Shown: positions 47,066-61,400 of the stretch, in pieces
Layout: every line of letters starts with the position of its first letter
Numbering within the stretch: position 1 is the stretch's first letter
Assembly: GCA_020746105.1 (NCBI GenBank)
Contig: CM036622.1
Span: forward strand, 12,696,487 to 12,760,486
Direction: 5' to 3'
Origin: Trogon surrucura
Lineage: Eukaryota > Chordata > Aves > Trogoniformes > Trogonidae
Length of the DNA: 64,000 nucleotides
The notes under the pieces: model-generated
What the model saw: only the letters and a program-made list of their open reading frames with translations
Told to the model about the DNA's origin: nothing
The model's database searches: none
Translations under genes and position numbers: made by a program

Positions 47066-49163
47066 AGAGCATGAAACCAGAGGTGTTTTTGAGAATGAAT
47101 ATAGTTAACAATATGCTGTGATAGATTAAAAAACCCAAAAAACTGTGATAAGTAAATATCTCTGGGAAGGGGTTGAGGACAGACCTTGAGATTCCAGCTA
47201 GGTGTATGCTTTAGTCCAAATGTCAAGAGGAAACCTGGAGATGTTTTAGGGCCCATTTCAAAATGCAGAGCTCAAGTTGAGAGTCTACATAACAGATGGA
47301 AGTTTCTGAGTCACTAAACGTTATTATTTGGCAACAAACTTATGCTCTCTCAACCCTTTCTCAAGGGATTCCTGCCACAAACTGCTGTGAAAGTGATGTG
47401 TATTTTGTAACATTCAAATGCAGAGCTTCTAAACTGACAAGCAGAGCTCCATATAACTGTAGACACAGATACATACTTAAATAAAGGATCTAAAGTGAAC
47501 TTGGCACACATCAGCCTGAGTCAGAGAAACCAACATTGGAGTTCAGAGGCCCACCACTTTCTGTATATTTCTGGATTATTTGTGCTTGTACTTCACTATC
47601 TCCTAACAGATAAAATCAATAATTTCATTAGGTAGGGTTTTTTTAGGAAATTTCAGTAAACATGAGAGATGAATTATAAATCTTGTCACCAATGTTGGGC
47701 ACTGACAGCAACTTTCTCTTTAAGACATGTTTAAAAAACAACCAAACCTTATTTATAGGTTGATTTTGACAATGCTGCTGTGAGTATTACACATCCCACT
47801 CAACAAGTAGATATAGGCTCAGAAGACCAGATACGCAAAATGGTTCAAGTACCCAAATGTCTCCTGATTTGATTTGTTGGGATTTAGGTACTAAAACACT
47901 TTACAGGATTTGTAAAGAGCATCTTTGCAAGGCTACTGGAGGCACTGCTCTCAGGGACAGGACTGAGAAGTCCCAGCTCCAGTCTCATCCTCAGTTTATT
48001 AGGCTATAACCCCTTTTCAGTTTTACCTAGAGAGTTAATAGAAATAGCACATGGTCCTTCTATGATAAGTCTCGTTATCACAGCAACCTCCCAGAGTCAC
48101 GGCGTCTACTCTGCAGAGCTAATAATAGACAACATTCCTACAGGGACATAATTCGTGGGGCTGCATGCACAAGGCATGCATGGAAACCTCATAAAGCACT
48201 AAATGAATCATGCTCTGAATAAAACCAAACAAGCTGCATGTACTGCACAGTGAAACATTCACTACAAGCTATCTGCATAACAGCTAGACATCTTAAACAC
48301 AAAAGGAGAGAGAAATGGTAGAGGGTAGGCAACAGTCAAATGACTGTGTATCACATCTAGGGTAATGAGGTTGCTATTTTTGCCTCTGTGGTAACTCATT
48401 CTGCCTTTTACTCATTTTATTCCTATCCTGTAAGGACTGTTGACTAGAAAAAGAAGGAAAATTGAATGATAAGAGCAGAGACTATTCACAAGAGATCAGT
48501 ATTGTCTATTTAAATCTGAGAAAAAGAAATATAGAAAAGGGGAAAGTATGGCTTCACTGAAAGTAAAACTAACTTTCGGAGTTAAAGCATCTCTCCAAAG
48601 GAACATCCTCTTTTGTCCCTCCCCTGTACAATGTCACGAAGTTTATCAAGTGAAACTCTGCTGGGTGAAATGCTTCTTCCTCAGGAATAGCTAGTGATAT
48701 CTAGAACTGCTTGTAATAGAAAGCAAAGTCTGCTACCATCTTTTGTAAACAAAATTGTTGCTTGCAGGCAATGTACCTGCCTAGGAAGTGATGACTCAGT
48801 GTTGCCTTTAAACAGTCGTTTTGGGCACAAACCGGCATTTTTAAAAAAAAACAGAAACAGGGCATCATGCTCTGAGCTGAAGAAATATTTTCCCTTTCCT
48901 CTGGGTTTTGTCTGTCAAAACAGGGCAACAGAGCTTTGCAACCTTGATATCGTACACCGATGTCAAGATGACTGTTCACTGTTCAAGGTCCTGTTCACTG
49001 TGCTAAGTACAAAGAGGAATCTACTTCGTCAGTACAGATGGCAGTGGTAGTTTGGGAAAGGAAATGGTTAAAAAGCACTGAGCTAAACTACAGTTATAAA
49101 TAAAGAGAAGACAACCCTTGTGGATAATTAGCACACAGAAACCTTTTGGATTTTGCTTCATTT

Positions 49164-49184
49164 CCGCCCCCCCCCCACCCCCCC
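49164..49184. repeat. Interrupted poly(C) tract
   Basis: Ten C and seven C separated by one A, preceded by CCG. Confidence 0.9.
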
Positions 49185-51939
49185 AACTATTTGTGTTATG
49201 TATATCGCATTTTTATTTTGATCTGGTGATGATTCATAAGCAAAAAAAAATATGGCTGATTTAAGGAACAACAAATGTATTACACTGGTTGTATCACAGC
49301 TGAATCTCCATTGCAAAAGTATATGGAGTGAAATCCTGTCCCTCTGAAATGCACAGGATTTTATCATTGAGTTCAATAGGGCCAGAATTTTGGCCATCAA
49401 CTAAAGGTATTTGCAAATAGTAAGATGAGGCAGCCAGCATAAAAACATACTAATTAATGTCAAACGGTGTTTAGACAGAAGAATTTTATGTTCATATAAT
49501 TTTGCTGTTTGAGGGGCTTGCAGTGAAGGCACATTAAATACATTTCCGAAGTCAAACTTTATGAGCTCTCCTTCTTTAACTATACAGAATTAGATATCAT
49601 TAGAACCAGCCCTTTATGATCTCTTCTTCTCCTGTAAGGTTTATAATGTGTCCTTGGTCAGGAAAATGTGCAACAACTCCAGAGAAGTCAAACATTTTGT
49701 GACTTGACTTTGTAGAGGCAGACAGTAGCAGATGACATAAGATACTCCCTAACAAGTGTCCTCCTCTGTATTTTTCACTCAAGCAGCGATGTCCACTCAT
49801 CTTTACTGGTATCTCACCTTGCTCCTCAGCTTTGGCTAGAAGGAATATCAACAATAGTTCTGCCTGTAGCCACCTTATTACCTTTTAAAAAACAAACAAA
49901 CAAAACCCTGCTTTGTTTCTAGCAAGTAGGAGGAGAAACAAAATACTGAGTCACAGGCTAAAATAGATCCCTAGATCCAAGTCCAAAGAAACCGCTGAAA
50001 GCGATGGGTGTTTTCCTCCCATAAGACAGACTGCACAATCTTTAGCACATTCTTTTGCCAAGTAACACATTCCATCTTACTTTAAGAGAGCAGCAGTGTA
50101 AAACTGCCTCACTTTTTTCATCACTACGCATTTTTACAGTTGTTCTGTTGCTGCTTCAGAAGTTGTAAAATGCACCAGTTCAGTAAAGTGCTGCTTCAGC
50201 CTGCATGAAAACAGGCACGAGAAATTCAATGCCTTTCTAGTTTCTTTCCCTTCCAAACTCCCATCAGCTATCATTTCATCTCTTCACAAACAGCATCCAG
50301 ATGTTAATAAACATCTCAAAGTTACTGTTTTTCAACAGCACAACCCTTTCCTATTCAGCTTTTTCTATCATTTATTTTCTCCACGCTGCAGCCTTTGTTG
50401 TTTGCTCACATTTCCAGCTCACCACAAAATATGTTGTATGAATGTCAACAACAGAATTCCTTTAATATGAACCAAAACAACATTATTTGCTTCAAAACCA
50501 GGGAAATAGAAGCTACATTTAAAGTTATGCTCATTGGAGCTTCCACTAACATTTTTCTGGATGGGAATTTAATGTGGAGCATCACTGAATGTTCCAGTTG
50601 GAGTTCAAAAGTGAAATTTTATTTTCAGAGTTCACAATAAGAAAGAGACTGAAGATCTTTCATATGTTTTTAAAATGTGCTTTGCTCAGAGGAAAATTGG
50701 TTCACAGGTCACGAACTATGGACTGAAAATCTATACAGATCTGGTAAGGTTGACAAGTGACAGAAGTAGAATGTGTAGCACCTTGGCACAGGCTTTGCAG
50801 CATCGCTGAACACATTACTGCCTCTACATCTAAAAAAAAATAATCTGACTTAAATTTATAGGCATGCCGATCTTGACTAGAGAAATGGATTTTAATAGGT
50901 CTATGGGAAATATGAAAATATATTACGTTTGCCATGGTTCCTGCAATTGTGGGCATAGTGGTAAACAGTTTTTTTCAGCTGGAGTTTAGTGAATTCTGGA
51001 GGCTTGCAGACTATTTCTAAGAGGTCTGTTTAAAGTAATAATTAAAAGCAAGGGCATATTTTCTGGGTTTAATTCTGCTAGGCAGTCATCCACATCTATG
51101 CTGATCAAAAGTGCTTGAAATGACTGGTATAACCTAAAGGAGAATGAATTAGGTTACTTCCTCCATGGATCTGAAAACAACAAAAATTGGCAAAAAGTAT
51201 TGCTAAATAGTAGTGGCCTATTTTCAGTCTTGGGACCGAGGATTAACAAGGGAGACCTCTGCCAGCAATGTACTACCTTCTCAGTAAGGCTCCTGCAGGG
51301 AACGTGAAAGACTCCAGGTTCATAAAAAAAGGGTGACAGCAAGTCTGAGGAACCACTGTTTCTCAGGGAGTCTGAAAACTGCAGATACCAGAGACCTTGC
51401 ACCTATGAAAACGAGCCCAGGAACAGAGATGTGGGGCAAGTCTGAGACAGACTTTTGCTAACTCAGTCACAGCTCTCCTGTTGTGTGCCCTGTCCTGCAG
51501 AGATGAGAATAATTTCATTTACTGTTGAAAAGCTCACTTGTCTGGCTGCTCTTTGTACCACAGGACTGAGGCTTACTATGAGGGGTTAAACCCTTGTCTC
51601 CAATTAATACTGTTTCATGAAGCTAATGCAAGTGCTGGGATCACCAGCCCAAGCTGAAAAGCTTAGAAGAGCCAAGGTCTTATTCTATTTCAAAGCCATA
51701 ACAAGGGCTGGCAGCATCAAGGTGATCAGGGAAACCGAGAGGAGAGAGGCTGCAAACAGCCAGACCTCTCCCAGCACATGGAGCCGTAACAACATACGAA
51801 CACTGTCCTTGGACCTCACATTCAGATGTTCCCTCATGGGAACCTGCTGTTGGAGCACATGCTATTTGCTAACACCTTGGGTCAAAAAGGAGCCTCTGTG
51901 CCTCCCTTGGTGGGACTGCAAAAGAGGGATTGAATCAGA

Positions 51940-51953
51940 CCTAACCCTAACCC
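51940..51953. repeat. Short interstitial telomere-like repeat
   Basis: CCTAACCCTAACCC is just over two perfect units of the vertebrate telomere repeat. It is too short to separate from chance. Confidence 0.6.
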
Positions 51954-54178
51954 AAATCCATTCAAACCAAAGTTTTTAAGTTCTTGTTAAACATGTACCA
52001 GACTTCCAAAACTGTTTCTGCTAAGCAGAGCAACAGCTCAGCCATCACCAATGTCTCCAGCTAGGCACCTCTTGACAACCAGGACCATCTGCACCTGGGC
52101 AGGCCTCCAGTGCTGTGTTCTCTCCTGCACCACTTGCAGCCAGTGTCCTCAGCATCCATAGGGCTCCCCAGCAGGTGCAGCACCAGCCCTTACTCTGCCC
52201 ACGGGGATCCTCAAAGTCCCACCTGGCATCTGCTGCCTACCAGGACCCCCCTGCTGTACGCTATCACTGGCTGCTTTCCATGCTGAGATGGTCCATTTTC
52301 CAGCTCAGATGGGTTTAAACTGGTTTGGGGTTACCAAAGTGGTTCAGAGCCCACAAGTGGCCTGCATAGGAGCAGAGCCAGAAAAAAAGTCAGCCAGAGC
52401 AAAGTCCAAAACCAAAGAAAGTCATGGTTCAGCTTTCTAGTTTTACTTCTCCAAGGACTTTGCAAATGAAAGTGTGAAAAATTTAAAGGAAATGGAATTA
52501 TGCAGAAAGTGAGAATTATCATTACAGCCAGCCTCTAGAGTCTCCTGTAAAGTTTGAGACCTGTGGGCTAGAATTTGTGTCAACACAGTCCTTGGCTCAA
52601 ACAAGCCCAAATCAAAATAAATGAGGAAGGGAAGAAAGAAAAATAGGGCAAAGAAAGTTAAAGTAGTGACAGTGCTGCCTTTGAGCACAAGCCCTGTGCT
52701 CTGCTCCAGAGCAGCAAAGTAGGAGGGGGGGAAAAAAAAAAACAACCCACAAAACATCTCGGTTAAAATCCCCTGTTCATGCCACAGTTTCAGGGTTGCT
52801 GTTTGTTTCCTTATGAGAGCATTTCACCTTCTCCAAAAGCCTTTCCCACCCTCCTTCCCATCTGGACAAAAATTTATCAAGAATGTGAAATAAGATTGCA
52901 ACTCTCATGCAGTAGAGGCTTTGTTATGACAGGCTAAACAAAAGTCAGCTGTGATGCAAGCGTGATTATGGGAAAGGTCTCCATTATTTTGGATTCTTTT
53001 TAAATAATCCAGGGTCTGCAGCTAAGTATTTGACTCAAGGAAAAAACAGGTATAAATTGATCACTGACCATACGCAACAAAGGACCAGATGTTATGGGGT
53101 TGCATTTTCCTGGACAGGCAGCACTACAAGTGAGAACACTATTGCCTCAATAAAAACGCAACAACTTCGAAACAACTGCAAGCTGTAACAGTGCAGTCAC
53201 TGCTTATACTCCTGCCCTCATTTGTGTAAGAGTGTTTACTACATTTTCTCCCCAGAAGTAAGATTTCAAATGATTGACTAATTCCGCTTGCAGTCTCAAA
53301 AATCTGTTCTTTTCAGGTCTTTCTTTCCCATTACAAAGTCTTCTGTAAATTTTATCATTTATGCCCAAAGGAGCCCTTATCAGGAAAAGTGTTGAGAGAT
53401 GATTAGCAATGCCTGTTAAAAGTACTAAGGGGCAAGCTCCAGATTTTACTTCAGCTAAGAGGAAAAGTCGAGCTTTTGTTGTCAAATTAGCGTTAGAAAC
53501 ATGGAGAACCCACAGACACACAACAAGGTCTGTAAGATGATCTCTAGCTCCATACAATCATGGCTATAGACAAGGCTATATCAGGACTTTTCAGCGAGGT
53601 AGGCAAAATTGGATTTTAACTCCTGGAATAAGGAACTGAACTGGAGGTTGATCTGTTCCTATCACAGGAAAGACAAAAGAAAGACAGGGCACGCGTGGGA
53701 TGCAGAGCCAGGGAAAAAGATCTGTCAAGCTTTGAAAGTGGGCTATCTGCTGTCCTAAGGAGAGAAGGAGAAAGCTGCTAGTCCATGACTCTGAGTCACA
53801 CCTCAGGTAGCCTATTGCCCTTCCCTTAGCACAATCACCCTGGCCTTTGAGGGCTCCCAAGAAAAAAAAAAAAAGGATTATGGTTTTGGTTTGTTTTTTT
53901 TTCCCTCCCCTGCCCATGGCCACTTTGATATGTCAAGAGACGGTAATGGCTACCTATATAGATTGTGACTCTGTGAGGCAGTTTTGGCAATAAGAAGCAA
54001 GGAGGTCCATTACAGGATTCCAGGATTATTTGAGGTATCCATCCATTACAGGAAGCATCACTGTTTTGATGACCCAGGTACACTGCAGTGTATTACAGCA
54101 GTAGTATTATATCACAGTTTGCAATCTTTCATATACTCTACTTTGGAGCAATTGAATGAAACCTCAGAAATGGGTTGG

Positions 54179-54200
54179 GATCCATCCAATTGGATGGATC
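54179..54200. repeat. Perfect 22-bp palindrome
   Basis: GATCCATCCAA and TTGGATGGATC are exact reverse complements with no spacer. Related GGATGGATC and ATCCATCCA words recur within 60 bp on each side. Confidence 0.93.
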
Positions 54201-57200
54201 TACCATCAGGATGGATCAATCTGTTCTGTTGCACCATCAGTTAAACCCGTTTTGGTGCAAGGCATAACTGAAATATCAAGTTAAGTCAAAGCCAGACAAT
54301 TAGATTCTGTGGTGACTCAAGATACAACATTTCCCAATACTACATGTTACACACATTCACGCTCTAGGAATTTCTTGTTTGGGGTGCAAGCAGACTAGAT
54401 GCTTTCTATATCGTGTGCAGTCTCCTCAGGGAATACTCCGCAATGGCCCACCTACTCGATTATTGGAAAGATATAGCAGATTCAGCATAGTAGGTTAAAA
54501 TTCAGGATCACGGTCACCTCAGGACTAACCAATGCCAAAAGCCACATAAAAATTTGGTACAAAGAGCTAGAATTTCACTACTCACTTCATGAAATTTCAC
54601 CACATGGAATGAACACAAGGAGAAAATGAAGTCACTTAGATTGGACACTTCATATATTTTTAGAAAAAAAAATAAATAATGATTTAAACAGTTTACTCTT
54701 GGCCTATTTACCAGAATATCTTCACAAGGAAGTTTCAAGCCAGTGCAGTCAGGAGGCTTTTTATTTCTTCACAGAGTTATTCTCTTGCACATGACTGTAG
54801 TAGGTCTGATGCCAAGTTATCAGTTCAATCACTTTAAAAAAAACCCAAAAAACCAAGATATGTCTCTAGATCTTTAAAGGTGATATTTGGTGTAACCCCT
54901 GTACTTTGACTCCCATTTTCAACCCCTCCTGATGCCACCTTTTTGGTGCTTACTGAGCATTGCTGAACCTTGTTTATGGGAGAAGTATTCTACACCAGAA
55001 GGAAAAGTCACATTTTAATAAGTCAGTAGTTGGCCTGCTGTGTTCTGCATGTGAAACTGTTAAGCCAGTTCCTTCCCTATTCTGTATTGTTTTACATAAA
55101 TGATTCATGAGGGTTTTGTTGGGGGTTTTTTTTTGAGAGTATGCAGTAATTTTACAAAGGATCATATAAAATATGTATGAGGTTTAGATAAAATACACCT
55201 GCTGTGTGGATGCATTACCTACCAAGTTGTACCTCAGTTGGGCTGGGTTTATTTATTTTTGGCTCCATTTTCTCTGGTTTTCCCAACCTTTCTCATTCTT
55301 TCAGCACACAATCTTCTAACCAAGGAGATTAGGAAACTAATGTCAATGAAGCCTGCTCAAAGCTTTCGGTTTTACTGATTTTACCCCTCCAGATATTCAT
55401 AGATCACAAATCTTGATCTGACCAAAGTAAGATGGCATGGTATGTCTAAACCATTTTACTAATGGTTTGCGAGGGGATTACTCGGGCAGTAAAGACCACA
55501 TGTCAAAGAAATGTTTTCTTCTTGCTTGCACCAAAAGAAACAAAACAACACTTAAGAATGCACTCAAAATTAAATCATTTGATGTCTTCTCTTTGTAAAA
55601 AGGCCGATACTAAATAAACAAACTATGTCATTGAGTGGATACCATGAGACGATGACGTAAATGAATGAGTTTTGCCAGACCCAAGTTTCCTCTCTGCATA
55701 TCACTGCTCCCAAAGGGGAACAACGGTGCAGTTATCATTCCATTACGCTGATGCATTGCTTTTGCTCCTTCTGGAAGTGTGAAAAACTAGAAGCTGCATC
55801 AATTGAAACCAGTTTTTCTTGTAAAAATGATCATTTGGTTTGTCCACTTCATATCAGAATGAAAAACTTCCATTTGCCAAGGGCTTATCAGCACTTCTTG
55901 ATGAACTGATCTGTTTGGACCAATGACTTTGCCACCGTCTGAATCAGGGACCATCTTCTATCCTCTCATATTACATGTTTGTTTCCAACAAGGAAAACCT
56001 TTGCAGGCATCACTGCATTAGAACAGCAGAGGTGTCCTAGACGCATGATATTAAGAGTGTGATGATTATCTTTTTCACTGTAAGACATTGTGGTTTAGCT
56101 ATTCAAAAACTAGCATTCCATGATTAACACAATAATTTCATAATGATGCTAAATAGTACCAAATAAAAATAAATTAAAACTTCCTAGCAATGTTTTTGGA
56201 ATAGACCCTGAAAAGGTTGTTAATAATTGACCTGCAAATTTATGAGGAGCTGGGGAAGTGGACTCACAGTAGCTGTTTGTCTCAGGAGATGGAAGGATAA
56301 GAGAGAGAAAGGCAGCTTTGAACAGTCAGTGCGTCACTACTGATGGCTGCGCAGAGCCACAAATGCACCAACTCCACAGACAACAGCAGCAAGATGACAG
56401 AAATGCTGCAGGGCAAGTTGTAGCCCATCAGTGCCTAAACTTCTCTGGGTGGCTTATTCTGGTGATGGGCAGTCCCGTGTGACACAACCAGCCTTCAAAT
56501 AAGCTTCACAGCCATTGCACTTCCATGCACACCAGTGAATGCAATGCCACGAAGACAGGGAGAATGACTTCAGTTGATTTATAGGCCAGGAATCTTCATG
56601 GGCCATTTATAGACTATTTGATCTGAGTGGTTATCCTTTTTATGGATAGCACATCGAGTAGGATAAAAGAATAAAACCCTCTGTGCACTAGCTGCCTTCT
56701 CTTGGGTTTTAAACTTATAAACAGATTTCAACTTATAAACACTCTCGACATACTAATTCTGGGAAAGGTTTTTGGAACAACAGCCTGCAGTTGGGGTGGA
56801 AGAAGTACAGATGAGTCACACTTTTTATTGGTTGCACAAACTTTCATTTCTATTAAACTGTTTTCTGAACATGCATTTATTTTTCTTCTCCTTTTCTTTT
56901 TTTCTTTTTGTACTTGCTAGCGTTGATTTAGCATTGTTCTCATCTGCACCAGAATAACAGTGGTTGCTATTTTCATGGCAAGTTTTGTTTTCACATTTTT
57001 TTGTAGCAACAAAAAAAAAAAATACTGTTTTCCTAGCACTAATCAGCTCAATTTATCATCATTCCAGAGCTGACGAGTTGTGGCTTTTCTATGGGTACAG
57101 TTAAGCGTATGCTTTTCAGCTGCGGATAATATTCATCCTGCCTCTCAGCAAAATTTCACTTACAGTATATGCCATCTAAATCTAGAACAGCTCCTTGTAA

Positions 57201-58001
57201 CCACCATCAGAATCCAGCCCAGACAGTTAATTCAGTAAAGGAACATATAAACACTACAACAGTATTCAATATGCCAAGGACAGCATCATTCTAATATACT
57301 CACATGCTAAATATGGTGAGAGAGAACCTGCAAGCAGGTTAAAAACTTTCCACTTCGTGCTACTTTAATGGCATATACAAGAAATACAGGGCACAAAGAG
57401 TATGGTTAAGAGGTCAGCCTCTGTATCTGGCTAGGCTTCTCCAACAAGACTGAATGCCCTCAGCCTGGGACATCCATGCAGGGATGGGGACTTACAGCTG
57501 AGTTGTTCTAAAAGCCTTCTCCACACCCATTCCAGGCAGCAGCGTGTTGCTCACAGCAGCCCTCACGGGTGAGGCGAGTCAGAGGTCCCCAGCCAACCTG
57601 ATCCAGCCCTTCACCTTGCCCTGCTCAAGCACCAACACAAAGACCAGGGCAATGCTAAGCCCAGGAAAGCTCAGGCCATTTCTTGCCCCTCTTTGACAGA
57701 TCCTGCTACTCACCGTCACATGGGCAAGTGCGATAAATGACAGTAATAAAGACAGGAGAGGACTCATGGTAAAACAGTCCAGCCTATGCTCACTTTGTGA
57801 AGGATTTGTTAGTTTGCACAGAGCAATAAGAACCGGAGCCATTTTACTGGTTTTTTTGCATCCTTTATCTTCCACATTACCCAGGAGCTCTATTTCATTT
57901 TCTGTAGTTGCCTGGCACTAACTTTGTGATGCACCAGCACTCACATTTCCAGCTCTGGCATTTAAAAGCTGCAGGTATCATCTGCTCCTCGCTGTGCCAT
58001 G
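54201..58001. other. Non-coding single-copy sequence
   Basis: No gene is recognised. A and T runs lie near 54662-54671, 54836-54858, 55115-55133, 56879-56912 and 57009-57021. The open frames (up to 98 codons) have no domain. Confidence 0.6.
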
Positions 58002-58441
58002 AATCATAGTATTGTCAGGGTTGGAAGAGACCTTAAATATTATCTAGTTCCAACCCCCCTGCCATGGGCAGGGACATCCCCCACTAGATCAGGTTGCTCA
58101 GAGCCCCATCTAATCTGGCCTTGAAAACTTCCAGGGATGGGGCTTCCACCACCTCTCCAGGCAACCTGTTCCAGTGTCTCACCACTCTCATGGGGTAGAG
58201 CTTCCTAACGTCCAATCTGAATTGACCTATCCATTCCCTCTAGTCCTACCACTATCTGACATCCTAAAAAGCTCCTCACCAGTTTTCTTGTAGGACCCCT
58301 TAAGATACTGGAAGGCCACAATAAGGTCTCTTCGGAGCCTTCTTTTCTCCAGACTGAACAATCCCAACTGTTTCAGTCTGTCTTCATAGGAGAGGTGCTC
58401 CAGTCCTCTGATCATCCTTGTGGTCCTTCTCTGGACGTGCT
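58002..58441 (-). mobile_element. CR1 LINE 3' end (truncated, - strand)
   Basis: On the - strand the copy opens within CR1 ORF2. The words [20 protein letters not shown] and [18 protein letters not shown] are the conserved C-terminal block, ending RTRGNG at an in-frame TAG (58227-58229). The next frame then continues [30 protein letters not shown] and [14 protein letters not shown] to a natural TAG at 58084-58086. One stop and one frame change near 58225 thus separate two otherwise well-conserved parts. The 3' untranslated region includes GCCCATGGCAGGGGGGTTGG and ends near 58002 with one ATACTATGATTC terminal repeat. The copy is 5'-truncated. It is better preserved than the + strand copy at 44028-44280 and probably younger. 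Confidence 0.96.
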
Positions 58442-61400
58442 AACTGGTACCCGTGTCTTTGCTTGCCCACTGCATAGTTCAAGGTTAGTCTTGAAATATT
58501 GTTCACTGCTTCTGCCTTTGAATTTGTTCATGCTTGAGGAGGGCCAACTTGTTTCCTGGTCTGGGGTTAATACTTTTCCTCTTCCAGGAGCACAGCATCC
58601 CCATGGAAGCACAACCATGGCCCAGCTCTGCATGCTGAGGGAGATAATGGAAGCACCCTTTATTCTGTGGGGGTTTTTAACCTAATATTCTCTATAAATA
58701 CTTGTTACATGATTATAGAGCATGGAGAAAGAGCATGACAATTGCCATCCTTCACTTTAGTCAGGAGGCCAACTTATCTCAGTATCTTGTATTAGAAATG
58801 GGGTCAAAATAGTACTGGCTACTTGTAAGCCTACTTCAGACTTTGGAGGCAAGCAACTTGGAAACGCATTAAGTCTGTGTATTTTAATTCCTTGTCTGCC
58901 TAACACTCTTGGACCACTCCTATAGTTTTCTTCCAATACTAAGTGCTTAGGTCTCCACTTATTTAACTGGAAATAATGTGTGGTATTTTGACTTTTTATC
59001 TATTTAAATGTATTTAGGTTTTCCAAAATAACTGGAAAAAAGAATTAAAGAAATCTTAGAGGTAATGTAGTCAATATCCAGACTCACGGACTACAAGATC
59101 TGGTAACAATTCTAGATGGAATCACAACAGTTTGAAGTGAAACAAAGCTTATTAGTCCTTCTCATGCTTGATCAACTGGAGTCACTCTGATTACATTGGG
59201 GAATGACTAAGGAAGGAACATCAGAGAGCTCCCAGTTATCACAGGCTGATGAGAAAGGAGGCCAAACTCCCTTACTTCTCAATCTTAGCCATCGCAGCCC
59301 ATTCCCCTTTGGTTCTCTCTAACTGGTGATCAACCATAACTCACCACCCAAGAATGAAACTGCCCTACAAATATGTTACACGCTAATAAAGGTATTAATA
59401 TTTTTTCCATCATCTTTAGCCTCCTTTTTTAGAATGTTCAGTCTGGCTTTTCCAATGCGCCCCTCTCCAGCAATATTTGTCCCTCCTTTTCCCTTCCCCA
59501 GTTCCTTGAGTCTATTTCAACAGAGGCTCTTGCCATCCTTCTCCTCCCATGCCTCTTGCACATCCACCTCTGTGGACTCGTTCCTGTAATTATAGTTCCT
59601 ACACTTCTCCCTAAAACAGGCTGGTGTGAACCAAGTAAAAAGTAACATTGCCTTAAATGCAAAGACAATGTTCAACAAAGTATGTGGACAGGAGTCAAAC
59701 TCCAAGGAGACAAAACTGCAGCTACGCAGCCCCACACTGCAGAACGTCTCCAAATCCTCATGAATAAACAAGATGTGAGGGAGGCAAGGGCACTCAGTCA
59801 CAAAGATGGATGGAGTAACAGTTTCTTCTTCCCAACTGCTTGGCATTTAATATATCAGCGAGATGGCAGCAAGGCTTGGCTTTAGTACAGCTTCAGCCTG
59901 GAAGGATAACAGTTTGTATCTCTGCCTTGTGGGTGCCACATTTATGCCTTGTCAAACAGTAGTGTGGGAACATTTGCAGAGTACTGCCTCCAGAGCGAAG
60001 GAAACAGATAATGGCACACAATTGTCAAGACATGCCAAGGTTACACTGGTAAAATCACGTATTAACAGTATTTATTGTTCTTTTTTCTCTAAACAGACAC
60101 CAATTAGCCTTGCACTTTGTTGACAAAACCTTCCTGTTCTGCCCAGAATAGGATCTTTGAATATGTTTCTTGTGTTCAGTAATACAACTCCTCAGCACAC
60201 TGTAATGTGCCTCACATGAGTCATAGCAACTGAGTAAAAGGTAAAGACCCAACACTGACATTTTGTCTTCTGTTACAATTCAGCAGTTATGAACATGGAT
60301 GAAGCAAAAGTTATGAAATTAAGGCAATAAAATTGCCACTTTGCCAGAATCCAGATGGATGAAGCTTTATTCTCAGAATATGAGTTAAGAGAGATATATG
60401 GATTCAATTAGCCCCTGCCCAATATGAATGAGGCATAATTTACCTTTATGTCACGCTGCCTTATAAATCAGGCACCTTTACAGTCATCTGGCTGCGAGTA
60501 TCTTAGCTGCTGTTCTGACTGACTGCCACCACATTTTGCCTATTTATGCAGCGAGAAACAACGTGGGGGTGCAGGGTGGGGTGTTCAATTCCTATGTCTT
60601 TAATTTTTTATTTTGGAAGAAATTCAGTGAATTTTCACATCCTTCTTCCCCTGCAGCTCCTATTAGAGGGAAGAAGAGGGAAGGGAGGAAGGAGAATATG
60701 AGAACAGCAGAAGGAGAAAGAAAAAAAATGTCTCAAGCATGTCCTCATGTCTTTAAAATGCCAAGAAAGGAGGATAACTATTTCCATTTCACTTCCCTCC
60801 TCCAGTCTCAAGCAGTTCATGTGAGAGGAGACAATGACTAGATGAAGGCAGTAAGAGATGTATCTCCAGCAGCTGAAACTGGAAACCTGATAGTGTCTGA
60901 AAGGCCAGAAAGATTTCTTCTCTCAGTGAATTGGAAGTTATGGTGTAACACCCAACCATATCTTTCTCCCACTGCACTGCTTACAAGGAGTGGTATCTCA
61001 AATTCACTCTACATCAAGCTTCAGGGGAAGTGCTTTTCTCCATTGATTTTCCAGATGTGCCCACTTGTGGCCACATCTAAATACCACTTCCACAATTCAT
61101 ACACCACTAGTGTTAATCACTCTCCCTTTTTTTGACCCCTAATTGATCCAAGGAAAGCAAACGAGATAAAGGCACATCACAAAAAACAGTTCACTGAGTG
61201 ACAAGAGCTTTGGTAAACTGAAGCTGAAGATGAGTCTGGTAGAGCGAGAATTTCATATGAAGATTCTCTGCTGGGACATTCACAAGGCAACATTAAAATG
61301 GATTTTGAAACACCTAGAAGCATTTACAATAACTTAATTTATAGTAATAAACAAGACATGTCCAGGACATGAACCTGAACCACTGGCACAAGACCATCTT

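Larger units (their letters stand above)
47066..54178. other. Non-coding single-copy sequence
   Basis: No exon is recognised. It contains a C tract at 49164-49184, (AAAC)n at about 49887-49905, a short telomere-like word at 51940-51953, G/A runs at about 52723-52745 and A and T runs at 53863-53905. A moderately GC-rich stretch at 52080-52270 has no coding signature. A short repeat of GCATGC-type arms lies at 48162-48180. Confidence 0.55.

Noticed and set aside
53204-53557. 117-codon open frame on the - strand
   Set aside because: Composition is protein-like but no family is recognised and no splice structure supports it.
59046-59085. AATCTTAGAGGTAATGTAGTCAA resembling the CR1 end on the antisense strand
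   Set aside because: The match is short and imperfect and is not followed by any other CR1 block.
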